64,000 nucleotides of DNA from Omphalotus guepiniiformis. Its lineage: Eukaryota; Basidiomycota; Agaricomycetes; Agaricales; Omphalotaceae. The position numbers were made by a program, and so were the translations under genes. The stretch spans positions 1,178,001 through 1,242,000 of the forward strand of contig JAQOOI010000064.1 of NCBI GenBank assembly GCA_028554645.1. Reading direction: 5' to 3'. Positions within the stretch are counted from its first letter, which is position 1, and each line of letters starts with the position of its first letter. This document shows, in pieces, positions 11,929 to 22,921 of this stretch. The notes beneath the pieces were generated by a model that was not told where the DNA came from, ran no database searches, and saw only the letters and a program-made list of their open reading frames with translations.

Positions 11929-14900
11929 ATGCGGTCTCAAGTACTTCTGCGCAGGTCAAGATCTTTATTCAGGACGTCCACCGTCCTGTCTCCTGCTCTT
12001 TCTCATCGTCCTGCTCGTTCTCTTCCAAAATCTCGCCGTCTTCCCACTCGTACTTACGCAAATCGTCTCCTTTCTCCAGACAATTCTTCACCCGACCCTC
12101 CACCGACTCCATCCGAGCAGGATAATGATCCAAATGACGATTCTCCTGTTCTCACCTCTCCTGGCGCTTCTTCTCCTCCAGAGGAGCCAGACAAGCCAAA
12201 AACAAAGCGCTCTACCAAGTCTTCCACTCCTATTACCAAGGACAAGGAGACTTTAGATTTGCCCGAGGGATTAGACATTCTCTGGTCGCCAAATGCTGAT
12301 TCGCCTCGTGGTGATTCCTCCAATTCTTCTTCTCTGCCTCCTCCAGAAATATTCGATGAAGCACTTCATCATCTTAGAGTGACTCTCCACCCTCACATCC
12401 AACATAGTGCCGCGTATCCCCCTCCTCTTACATCTGTTGTTGAACCAACCCTTGCACTTTACTGTCCAATGGAGGGTGGTGATTATATCATTGATGCCAC
12501 AGTGCAGGAGCTCGCGCGGAGAACAGGTGCAGAAGTTCTCGTGCTCGATGCAGTCCAGCTAGCTGCTGGGGAATGGGGTGCTTTTGGTCCTGGTATGAGT
12601 TTTTGAATTTTCGTGACTTCCCAAATCAATTTACTGACTGACTCTTTTCAAGCTGCAAACACTCTCAAACTTCCTCGAAATCCCCTGCACTTCACTACAC
12701 CGGCCCCCACGGCATCACCTCCACCTGCCTCTTCTTCTGCTGACGAAGAGGACGATGGCTTCATGTATCCACCTGCTCAGCAAATGTTGCTCACCGTACT
12801 CGCGCCTTCAAGGACGGGTAGTTCCACTGTCATCAGTTCGAGCAAACGCAGTACATCACCGAATAGAATCAGGGTCTTCTTTGACTCTCTCGTCAATTTG
12901 CCGTCAAAAATCGAGGATTCTGAAACGAGCGCTCCCAAATCTCCTCCCAAATCTCCTCGACCGCGGCTGGTCTATATACGCGATTACCCGACGCTTGCTT
13001 CAACATCCTCAACCTGGTATCCCCACCTGCTTTCCGCCGTCAGTCAAAGACGAAAAGGTGCTTTATCTCGTCCGACCTCTCCCGTCTCCCATCCTATGAC
13101 AATAGTATTCGGCATTACCCCTTCACTCACACCTCCCTCTGAGTCGTCCTCTTCTCAAGGCGGTAGCCCTCTGCTGAATCTTCTAATGGATCGTGCAGCT
13201 GTTTCATCGCAGTCTGCCTCGGGTCCGAAGCATGGCAAGTTAGATTGGAGTGAAAGTCCTGCAGCTGAAAAGGCCCGCGAAAGGCGTTTACAGCAACGTC
13301 TCAAAATCTGGGAGAAAGGCGACAATGTTCTCATGGAGGAGCTACCTAGGCAACATTCTTCCTCAGAGTCTTCTGAAGACAGTGGAACGCGCAGGTCCGA
13401 TGGTATCATAATTGTAGGCTCAAGCCTGAATTCTTTACTCACGCCTCCTCGTCTTCATTCGAGCCCTTCTTCTCCAGATTCCGATGTTCCTTCCTTCTTC
13501 AGGACGTCGGTCTTGGTACCCAGTGTCCGCTCCTCATCCGATGAACGCGATTGTCGTGTTGCTCGGCGGCGAGAGATTAACGAGCTCACGATGCGTATGG
13601 CAGTTGGTGCCGTTGGTGGGGTCTTGGACAAAGAGCGTGCGGAGACTGGCCTACCTGCTCAACCCTCTTCCGAATCACAATCTGGCAGTCCTGATGATGA
13701 AGCCTCCGAACCTCCCATGCTTTCGGAACACGAACAGATGTGGGATGACTGGGGCCGGCATATCGAAACTTGGGCTAATGTCCGACGGATAGCGGACAGA
13801 GCTCTAGGAGGTGCCATGACCGCCTACTCCGGCCAAGCTGCGCTAGACCCTACGCCGATACCATGGTCTGAGGTCCACCGTGCTTGGGCCACTGTTCGGG
13901 GAGCCGCTGATATTCGCAAGGCATGGTTGAAGGACGTTCTACCCTCCCCGCGTACAAAGAGCGAAAATGAAGAAGATGCTGAGGAGCCGGAAAGATTGGA
14001 CGAGGTGATTGAAAGGGTGAAGAACGATCCTGATCTTGATGCCCATGAGCAGAAACTACTGCCTTCTATTGTTGATGCTGGTGAGCTATTCAATTCTACT
14101 TGTTACTTCTGATCCTTAAGATTCTTTAGCTACAATGCCTACATCGTTCAGTCAGGTACATCTGCCTCCCCACACGATCGACTCTGTTCGCTCGATCGTA
14201 TCACTTCCCCTGCTGCATCCTCAAGCATTCCAGCACGGAATTCTCAAGCAATACGGGATGACTGGCTGTCTCCTGTTCGGACCTCCCGGTACGGGTAAGA
14301 CTCTTGTCGTTCGTGCTCTAGCAAAAGAAGCGGGGTGCCGCATGATGGTCATCTCACCCTCCGATGTAATGGACATGGTAAGGCATCACTTGTGTATGAA
14401 AAAAAACTCTGATGAAAAAAATTCTAGTATGTCGGTGAAGGCGAGAAGCTTGTTCGCGCGGTCTTTTCTCTTGCGCGAAAACTTTCTCCTTGCGTGATCT
14501 TCTTAGACGAGATCGATGCCCTCTTCGGAGCGCGAATGTCTGCACGTGAAAGCGGAGGTGCAATTGCCCATAGAGGGGTCATCACCGAGTTTATGCAGGA
14601 AATGGATGGCCTCAAGTCTTCGAGAGACGACAATGTCATCGTTATTGGAGCGACTAACAGACCATTTGACTTGGATGACGCCGTACTTAGGCGTCTACCT
14701 CGTCGCTTGCTGGTTGATCTACCTGGCGTAAAAGAACGTGAAGGTATGACTTCTCAATGTTGACGATGGATTTTTACTCAGAATTCTGCTCAGAAATTCT
14801 CAAGATTCTCTTGCGAGACGAAAAACTTGCTTCAGATGTCGATTTACATCGGCTTGCTAAGCGAACCGAGAGTTTTTCCGGCTCAGATCTCAAGCGTATG

Positions 14901-15395
14901 TGCTATGTTGACTATCATCCCACTAGGCTGATAATATTCTATGTAGATCTTTGCGTCTCCGCAGCATTAGATGCTGTGAAGGAACATGTGAAACTTCCTT
15001 GGGTCACCTCCCCCGAACGTTTGGAGGCGGCCAACGACACCTCTACGTCTGACAACACAAGCGATACACAGGTCGGGGCCGAAAAGCAAACAGTGAACCA
15101 AAGCGCGGTCATGGATGCAGGCACTGATGTGCCTGTGATCTTGACCAAACCCAAAGCAGAAAGCCTACGGACCATCCACCCTCACAACTTCGACAAGGCG
15201 CTGAAGGAGATTATTCCCTCCTCATCGGAGTCCCTCGGCAGTCTTGCGGAGCTGCGAAAGTGGAATGAAGAGTTTGGAGAGGGTCGAAAGGACCGACCTC
15301 GCTTGATTTGGGGTAAAGGTCGGTTTGGCTTTAATTTCAATGATAGAGGCACATTGGAAAATGGGCAAGCAGTACCTGCAAGTGCAGGCTCGTAG
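11929..15395 (+). CDS. Mitochondrial AAA ATPase, Msp1/ATAD1-like, with long N-terminal extension
   Basis: Six exons (11929-12592, 12653-14080, 14130-14377, 14428-14743, 14794-14895, 14947-15395) join in frame to 1068 residues, all with GT-AG introns. The N-terminus is an Arg/Ser-rich, acid-free presequence ([17 protein letters not shown]). A long linker region follows that is partly disordered, with a conserved-looking block [19 protein letters not shown]. The AAA module is C-terminal: Walker A GPPGTGKT (about residues 748-755), pore-loop [11 protein letters not shown], Walker [14 protein letters not shown], sensor and Arg fingers [15 protein letters not shown]. It resembles the Msp1/ATAD1/FIGNL clade but is several times longer than Msp1. 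Probable role: ATP-driven extraction or remodelling of proteins at mitochondria. The substrate is unknown. Confidence 0.85.
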
Positions 15396-15460
15396 AAATT
15401 ACAGGGTGTTAACATACAGAGAATATATCTAATTGACTGAAAATACCAAGTCCTGCGGCA

Positions 15461-16711
15461 TCACTCTTCATAATCTGCTTCCTCCTCTGCTTCCTCCTCT
15501 GCTTCCTCCTCACTGTCTACATCCATCTTCTTGGATTTGCCTTTTTGGCTCCTTTGAGCGCGAGTTCGCTGAGTTGGCTGAGTTTGCGAAGGCTCCTCAT
15601 CGCTTTCTTCCTCATTACTCCTTGCTCGCACTCGCCTCTTACCGTCCTCACCGTCTCGTACCGCAGCCTCGCCCACAGGAACGAGTCCCTCACCTGCTAC
15701 TTGACGAGGCCATTCAATCGAACACGCAGGGCATTCTCCTTTGCGTTGTTTATACTTTTGAAAGCAATGGAGATGCATGCGCGCCTTGCAGTTCTCCCTC
15801 TGACAGGCGATACCTTTTGTCATTATCTAGAATCTCATGAGTGCGAGCGTCAAAGTCCTTGAAAATATGGGTGACCTCTTGGCAAATAGTACATTCAATA
15901 ATTTCATCCTGATACGCTGACTTAAGGTACGGCAAAAGCTCAAGTAAAGCTCGTGGAGCGAGGGAGTACCTGCCCCGCCTGCAACTTCAAGTTTTAGCGG
16001 GGACAAAAGCGCGGCAGCGTATGATCTTCACTTACTTGCTTTTCATCAGCCATCCATTCGCGACGAAGCTACCGAGGAGCGTCTCTGCTTGTGTCTTCGT
16101 CAGATTCACTTTTGACTTGAGCTCAGATACTTCTCGAAGTGCGACTAGAGAAGAAACAGAGTAAGATTCACGTGGAGCAAGCATGATTTGCTCTACCTGG
16201 AAAATAAAATGAGATTACTTATTGCCCTAATCAAGATGTGTGAGTGGTGTGACACTCACAATGGCTTTGAAATACACGATTTCTACAGCTGTGTAGTCTG
16301 TTGCCATCTGTGCTAGTTCATCACCCTTCAGATTCACCTGAGACATAAGTATGATCAACCAGTTGAAACTATGGAAAAAGTTTATCGCTCACTAATGCAA
16401 ATAGTCTTCGGCCGGTGAGCTCGTCTTGAATGCTTTTGAACTCAAAGTCCAAGTCGTTCAGTGATTTATTTATGTTGCTGAGGAATTCCTCCCATGCATC
16501 CTCGGTGTTAGAGTAGGGAACTTCCAAGTCCCTATCAGCAGCTGGGAGTGGAAGTTCAGCGGACGCGGAAGGTAGAAGCAAAGATCACTCTCGGACTTTT
16601 CACTGCATCAACGCATTTCTTCCAAAGAACTTGAGCCAGATTTTCCGATAGTATACCTCGTGAAAGGATAGCTTGAAGAAAGAGACGATACACATCGCTC
16701 GACGAGACCAT
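15461..16711 (-). CDS. NSE1: SMC5-SMC6 complex subunit NSE1 (RING-like E3)
   Basis: Non-SMC element 1, a nuclear subunit of the SMC5/6 genome-maintenance complex with ubiquitin-ligase activity. It starts MVSSSDVYRLFLQAILSRG, the family's winged-helix N-terminus. The middle block is DLDFEFKSIQDELTGRR followed by VNLKGDELAQMATDY. The C-terminal variant RING reads IIECTICQEV, then ACQRENCKARMHLHCF, then GECPACSIEW, giving the Cys/His pattern of NSE1. The tail is acidic and ends in a 12-bp unit repeated three times (EEEAEEEAEEEA). One junction near 16550-16610 needs a weak GTCC donor to stay in frame; the others are ordinary GT-AG. Convergent with the AAA gene, only 65 bp apart. Confidence 0.88.
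15475..15510. repeat. Three tandem 12-bp units in the NSE1 C-terminus
   Basis: CTGCTTCCTCCT is repeated three times without change. On the coding (-) strand it gives the acidic Glu-Glu-Ala-Glu tail of NSE1. An in-frame minisatellite that could vary in copy number between strains. Confidence 0.9.
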
Positions 16712-16953
16712 GATGGTTGGTGGTTAGGACGAGACGCGCTCATTTACAACCTCGCGTTGGTCACGTTATTCGTGTATATTATTTGACCGCCGCAGATCAA
16801 AAATTTGAGTTGCCACCGTTGTTTTACAGTGGAAATGAAGAACTTTCAGGGCTTTCCCAAGTTTAATGTGTGAGATATAGAGTAACTATCGAAAGACGTG
16901 GATACTTTCGTGGATCATGTAGAGTATGTACTACAAACAACCTGGACTTTATT

Positions 16954-17778
16954 TCATAATTTCCTTACGCGCAACGTCTTGCTGACCATGGCAGCAGCCC
17001 AGAGTCCGAACACAATGCTGACTAGATGTATCTCCCCTTTGTCTCCACTGGTGCCCCACAACGTGATGGTGCCGAAAGGAATCCCCTCCTTCCCAGCGAT
17101 CCATCCCATTTTCGTCCAGTATGAAAGAACTCCAACTAAACCCAGCGATGAAGGGATAGGTAGACCCTCGAAATACTTTGCTTTGCCAGCTTCGTCTTTA
17201 GGGACCAAGGCCACGGTAGCATTGAAACGCGCGAGTCGAGCCAGCCCGCAGCATATGAACCCCGTAAGAACTACTGTGTCCAAGTACGTCCGTAGTCCAA
17301 CAGAAAACGCTAATAAAGACGGAGCAACTCCAAATGATATCTGAGGGGGGAATCTATGAGGCACTTTGAGTCATAAACAGAAGTGGAGTAGCTGCCCACC
17401 AAGTCTGCCAAACTGTCGAGCTCTTGACCAAGCAAGCTACTTGATTTTCTCCATCTCGCAACCTTGCCATCCAGAAAATCGAACATAAGGCCAGCCAAAG
17501 GGAAAGCAAGAGCTGACCACAGGTAATCTAGGTCATTGGTGACCAGGTACTTGGCAGAAGAAAAGATGGAGAAAGATCCGCAGACACCATTCATGATAGT
17601 GACTAGATCTGCGAGACGGAAATTTCTGAAGGAAGAGTCAGACGACAAGAACAAGAGCCCAAAAAATGTTGACCTACCTGACAAGAGAGAAATGGCCATC
17701 AGTGTCTTGGTACTGATGAAGCGCATCTTTCTGACTCTGTCCATTAGACTTGGAAGATGAAGTTTTTCGTTGGCTCAT
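16954..17778 (-). CDS. CHO1: CDP-diacylglycerol-serine O-phosphatidyltransferase (phosphatidylserine synthase)
   Basis: Makes phosphatidylserine from CDP-diacylglycerol and L-serine in the endoplasmic reticulum. Three exons (17678-17778, 17400-17625, 16954-17340) give 237 residues with GT-AG introns. The CDP-alcohol phosphatidyltransferase signature DGx2ARx8Gx3Dx3D is complete: D86, G87, A90, R91, G100, D104, D108. The N-terminal [19 protein letters not shown] block is typical of fungal Cho1. Several hydrophobic segments follow ([40 protein letters not shown]). The length is close to that of the yeast enzyme. It is followed by NSE1 on the same strand after about 240 bp. Confidence 0.94.
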
Positions 17779-18106
17779 TACTTGGTCGTGCACGGTGAGG
17801 TCGTCAGAAGGAACAGAAAAAGTAAGAGACTAAGAATAATCAGAAGTTCAAAATCATGTTCAGAAATTAGTCCCACTATTTGAATCACACCCATCCACGT
17901 GAATAGCGCCATCCAGTCTCAGCGGATGTCCACTTCACCCAGAACTACGGTACATACTGACAGTATGAAGTACTCAATTCTATTTCAATTGTGTGATTTA
18001 TTTGAATACTGAATAGTACTGAAATGCCTACAGCGAGGGAAAGGGCAAGACTGAAGTAATTATACATACTCGACTGAACAAAATAAAATACAACAGATAC
18101 CCTAAT

Positions 18107-19976
18107 TTACAGATCCACTTCCATCTTTGTCTCAATAAGCTTCGAATTCTCGTTCAGTGCCTGCTCGAGCTCTATACTCCTTGCAGCATATCGGTTGGGA
18201 TGGGTTACATGTTCACCGCTTCCGCTTCCTAGACCATCCCCTTTTTTCACCTGTCGGGAATGCGTTATTTCAAAAACACGGGTACAGGCAATATGGTAGT
18301 GTTTTGTTTTAACGTGATGCAGAATTTCGGGCAGGTCTGTTGTCGTCAAGCCCTGAGAGGAATATAATGATAACAGAGCGCTTTGCAGGCTTTCTGGGGA
18401 CTCCTCAAGAGTTCGGAATGGGCATCCAGCCTCATGCGAGCTGTGAAGTTGGATACAACTGACCGAGTATGAATTTAATTCCTGCAGAATTTGAGCAGGC
18501 GACTTACTTCTTAGCAGGATAGTTTGCTCGCCGTCCTTCCAATCCATAAGAATGCCGAATATTGTACTTGTGTTCTTTGTCGAACTTATTGGCCGCTGGA
18601 CCTCCCATGAAAGACTTTCGCCAGAAAGCGATGGCTTCATCAATGGACAAACCTAACACCTAAAAAGTAACAGTGTTTGTACATCAACAAATAGAACCTC
18701 AGTCATGACAAAACTTACCTTGAGGAAGAGCCCATAGTGTAATCGTCCAAAGTGCTTGAGGTGGTGATCCTTCCTTAAATTTTGGTGTAGCATTCGCATG
18801 CAAAGCGGAAAGTGTTGCTTCGCCAATGAATCCACCATATCCGCTGTGATACCCTCACCAGTCGCTTCTGAAGACCCTATCCAATCAGAAGGTACGCCCG
18901 CAAGGAAGCCTCGAGACAAGTTCTCAAGAATGGGGACCAGCCGTGTGTCTTCCTCCAGACGGGGTAGAGCCCGTGCGGTCAGCTGTAGCCTAGCTTAGAG
19001 CGTGTCATAATCAAACATCAACCCGGGCTTACATCCAATGCTTTTTCAAGTAGATCCTCAAACTCTCGATACACGATACTAGATTGTTCACGCCCAGGAA
19101 CGTAGGCCCAGCCATTCTTTAGGAAGACCTTGCGCTTCTCAACCAGGTCTGGGACACGCGTCCATTTCACCTGAATCGGATTGACAATGTTAGCTAGAAT
19201 ACCAGAAACAAGGACATATTCGGCCTACCTTGAAGAAAGATTCGTTCTGGAAAGCCGCATCTCTCTCCGCCTCGTACTTGATTTGTAAATAAGATGACAG
19301 CTCTTTCTTGAGCGTATCTTTTTCTTTGGTATCCACCTTCAGTAAAAAGTTGTCAATGGACGCGCTTATTTAGAAGAACGAAATACAAGCACACCGGTAT
19401 CCAGTCAAAATCTCGCGTGTTCAGGAATTGGCGTCTCTCGTTCGAGTCATCGGATTCATAGCGTGTCTTGAATAATGTACTTTCTGCTTTAACGAATCTG
19501 CGCCGTAGATCCTCCCTGTATATATACACGTCAGACTCTGCGGCGCACCAGAGTTCCAAACTACTCCGAGCGACAGAAAGCGAGTCTGAGCACAAAATGA
19601 CCCAAATGATCCTTTCTCCTCTCCATATTCAGATCTTTTGAAGCCGAGTTAGAGTTAAGAGGAAGATATTTGGCGCATTGAGCCATTGTAACACTCTTTG
19701 CTTCCTCCCATGTCCGATTACGAGCCGCTGACGATTCAATTTCGGTCAATATTCTCAGACGGTCCAGAGCGGAGATTTCAAAGTCTTCAATTGTCACGTC
19801 GTACAGTGGGGGTTTGTCGTAGCTATACCGATGATTTTACACGCTGGTGAAGGTTTAATTTTTGAAGAACGAACGTAGAAGTTCAGACGATATGGATACT
19901 GCAAGATTCCGTGATATTCAACCTGGTGAATGCCTGCATGTTCTTCGTTGTTTTTCCGTCCTGCAGCTCGATACAT
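18107..19976 (-). CDS. PRI2: DNA primase large subunit
   Basis: Iron-sulfur subunit of the polymerase alpha-primase complex that starts RNA primers for replication. The N-terminal domain reads LQYPYRLNFYDKPPLYDV, TIEDFEISALDRLRIL and ERRKDHLGHFVLRLAFCRSE. The C-terminal [4Fe-4S] domain has DHHLKHFGRLHYGLFLKVLG, KFDKEHKYNIRHSYGLEGRR, the Cys in AKNCIQLHSSHE, the GCPFR motif, HYHIACTRVFE and the closing HPNRYAA. These match the four-Cys arrangement of the family. Introns are GT-AG, except the first (19819-19874). There only removal of a segment ending with a second copy of CTAC restores LNFYDKPP; GT-AG splicing shifts the frame. Starts at ATG 19976. Confidence 0.93.
19819..19874 (-). other. Repeat-bounded non-GT-AG intron candidate (PRI2 intron 1)
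   Basis: The upstream exon ends CTAC (19875-19878) and the segment ends with another CTAC (19819-19822), preceded by TATAG. Removing 56 nt gives the conserved FYDKPP. Standard GT-AG splicing adds 4 nt and quickly reaches a stop. Confidence 0.6.
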
Positions 19977-20193
19977 GAGGGAGACCGCGAAATGATGAGG
20001 AGGCTAACGCGTAAATATGTAGGGTGGGGGTGTGGACCAAGTCGCGACCCAGGGCCAACAACGCGATTAAGTGGTCACGTGTTCAAGGTGGCGTTCCTAA
20101 AAACTCGTTCTCAAGATACGGACTCCTCGTTAAATTCGTGGTATTGACGCTACAGTACATGAAAGCTGAAGGAGCATAAAGGTAGTTGATCGT

Positions 20194-22576
20194 CTAAGCA
20201 GTCTTTTCGTCGTCTTTATGCTCCGATCTCACATCTTGATTCTTGACCTTTTCATCCAAGAGATGCGGCCTCCACCCAGCAGAATTCCAAGGTTTTACCC
20301 CAGATTTGTACATCTCATCCACTTCTTCCAATCTCAACCCTTTTGTCTCCGGCACGAACAAGTAGACGTAAACATAGCCGAATAATAGCATACCAAAGAA
20401 GATCAACAGGATGAGGGGGCCAATACTGTAAGCAAAGAGAATCATGTTAATGCGAAGACTTTCAAAGCACTTGTGGCGCTTACTCTTCGGCAATTCTGGG
20501 TGCGAAGAATGACAACAAAAAGTTCCAGATCCAGTTGGTCGCACTGCCGAGGGCAATTGCCTTGGGGCGGATGCGGAGAGGAAAGGATTCACCGAGATAC
20601 ACCCATCTGCATTATTTGCATTAGCATCGCTACAATAGAAAAGGAAAAAACACATACGGTGTAGGTCCCCAAAACATCGAAAAACCAAACACGTGAAGCA
20701 CAGCAAAGGCAATGAGAACGTCTCCGCCTTGTTTATTGCGTGTGGTGAGTAAACTTTTATCGGTATCTGGGGGCGCAAGAGTATAGTGTCCCACGAGTCC
20801 AGCCTGTTTCATCACCGGTCAGAAGAATTCCTTCTTAGGAAGAGAAACACTTGCGATTAGTGCACAGACAGCTTCGAAAGCTGCCCCGGTGAGAAGTGAT
20901 CGACGACGACCCCAAGTTTCGATGAGATACTGAGTTCAAATTAAGTCAAACCTCATTTCAATCAAGAGTGAAAGGACGTACTAGAGCGGGAACGGTACCA
21001 ACGACCGACACAGCTCCGAGTATGACTTGAATGACATATGCCGACAATCTATGAGGAAAGAAAACTTTAGAAAACGAATGGGAACTCCAGTATTCGACTC
21101 ACTCCGTCCCTGCGCTCTTAAAGAAGGTATCTCCATAGTAATCTAGTAATAGAAGGATGTTCAGCATAACAGAGGAACAACTTTCCAAGAATAAAACTAA
21201 CAGTAGAAATTCTGGCCATTCAGCTGTTGGATGAATTGCAACATCATTCCATTCACGGTTCTCTTCCAAAGCATTGGTGAGAAACACTCCAGCCACCCAG
21301 GTTTGCCGCCCTCATTTTCAACATTGATGGCATATTGAAGTTCTTCAACCGTCTCATCCACCAATGGGTCGTCAAGAGGAACGCCGTTCAATTCGGCGAC
21401 GACGGCGCATGCTTCCTCTCTTCTACCTGTCCCAAGGAGATGACGTCTAGAGAATGTGTATAAAGCCACCGTCATCGTATTTCATGAGAGAGAGCACATA
21501 CGGTGATTCAGGCAAGAACAATATTCCAGACAATAGGATGAGACCCCAAAGCATCTGAAGTCCTACCGGAATACGCCACGAAGCGGAGTTGTTGAGTGAG
21601 TGGGTAGCAAGGTCAAGAATATAACTCAAGAAAATTCTGCGGTGTTTGGGCAATATAAGGAAGGAAGGAAGCTGGACAACAAGATGTGTGGTGCTCACCC
21701 CGTAATGATTTGAAGTTGGTACAATACAAGTAACGTTCCTCGGAGACTCTTGGGTGCCGTCTCACCATTATACAATCTATCGCGCGCCTGATCAGACAAC
21801 TATAATCTGCAGGGTTGAATTCACTAACGGAACAACAGCTATCAAATGGTGAGGTGAGTTTTTATTTTCTGCTTTGTAAATCTCAGTCGACGTACCAGAC
21901 ATAGCCCCGACTCCAAGACCAGCTATAAATCTTCCGATGGTGATCTGTGCCAATGAGTCCACTGTAGCGGTCTGAATCGCAGTCCCTACGGTGAAAATTG
22001 CGGACCAAATCAGAATGGTCGCACGACGACCATACCGATCTGCGGTGAAAGCCTGGCCAATTGCACCGCTAGTGATGGATAAGTCCCTCGTTGGAGCAAG
22101 AGCAGGAAAGCAACTCACACGAAAGTACTGCAATTAGAAGGTCAGGACATGTTGGCGGAGAGGAGAGCGAAGAGAAAACTCACCCAGCTGATAGTAGAGA
22201 TGTTATAATGGACTGCCGGGAACTGGAGAGCGTGAAACCTCCGTTGCCGTCTGGCTCACCGAACCTTCGTATGAAGTCGGGCATGATTAGACATCCCTGT
22301 AGTCAGGCACTGTTTGAATACGACAAAAGACATGTCATCGAGATGATTACTCAACTGATATAACTCCAATGTCATATCCGAAGAGAAAACCTGTAAGGAA
22401 CGCGATTTCTCAACCCTTCGTAAAATGAGATACAGAGGAACAAGCCTACCACCTGTTACACGAAGTCACACGATTCAGTAACACGTAGAGCGCGAAGGCA
22501 TAGATAGCTACGAACCAAAGGCAACGAAGAATGCGAGCAAAATTGCCCTCTTGTTAGTCGGTACCGCTCTTGCCAT
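20194..22576 (-). CDS. MFS sugar (hexose) transporter
   Basis: Twelve-helix sugar/H+ symporter of the plasma membrane. Start ATG 22576 ([17 protein letters not shown]). The family motifs are present: [14 protein letters not shown] in helix 1, [10 protein letters not shown] in loop 2-3, [16 protein letters not shown] after helix 6, [17 protein letters not shown] in helix 7, [13 protein letters not shown], and [15 protein letters not shown] after helix 12. The C-terminus is acidic and basic ([18 protein letters not shown]). I count about 15 introns. To keep the motifs intact, the model needs microexons of 3 nt (22450-22452), 9 nt (22119-22127) and 10 nt (21829-21838), each with good GT-AG flanks. 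One intron (20804-20854) is GC-AG. Substrate specificity cannot be told from sequence. Confidence 0.92.
20804..20854 (-). other. GC-AG intron (sugar transporter)
   Basis: Donor GCAAGT, acceptor AACAG, 51 nt. Needed to read ALIAGLVG across the junction. Confidence 0.65.
21829..21838 (-). other. 10-nt microexon in the sugar transporter
   Basis: CTGTTGTTCC between an intron ending TTGATAG and one starting GTTAGT. It completes the conserved [12 protein letters not shown]; without it the frame is lost. Confidence 0.7.
22119..22127 (-). other. 9-nt microexon in the sugar transporter
   Basis: TACTTTCGT lies between GT-AG introns of 56 nt (22128-22183) and 50 nt (22069-22118). It completes SAGTFVGAIGQAF in helix 2. 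The downstream donor is a perfect GTGAGT. Confidence 0.7.
22450..22452 (-). other. 3-nt microexon in the sugar transporter
   Basis: GTG flanked by a 63-nt intron (22453-22515) and a 59-nt intron (22391-22449), both GT-AG. Including it gives FGGFLFGYD; skipping it loses one of two invariant glycines but keeps the frame. Confidence 0.65.
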
Positions 22577-22921
22577 GGAGTTGATTCAGCTGATGACCGG
22601 TAAAAATGGCAGGTAGAAGCACCTGAGAACCACAAAGAATACCAGAAGAAGGCTTTTAAATCATTGGGAGCTCCGTACCCGCGTCGGGCAGCCAAGGACA
22701 CGCATTCTGTAGCAGGTGATGCATTAGGTCGGACCGCAGAACGGACCGTTCGCGAAGAGTCAGTATTAATTTCTGATGGGGCCTAGGGAAGAAAGAGAAA
22801 AGTCATGGGACTGAAATGAGACTGGAATAAAACATATCAGATGTTGTGGAAATGAGTCTATCAGACGTTGGTGGAAGAGGTTAGTGATGACGTAACCACA
22901 ATCAATCTCACCAGTACCATT

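Noticed and set aside
16021..16050. Apparent frame break between two NSE1 exons
   Set aside because: On rereading, the exon ends AAAAGCAA before GTAAGT and joins in frame to GTACTCC with an ordinary AG.
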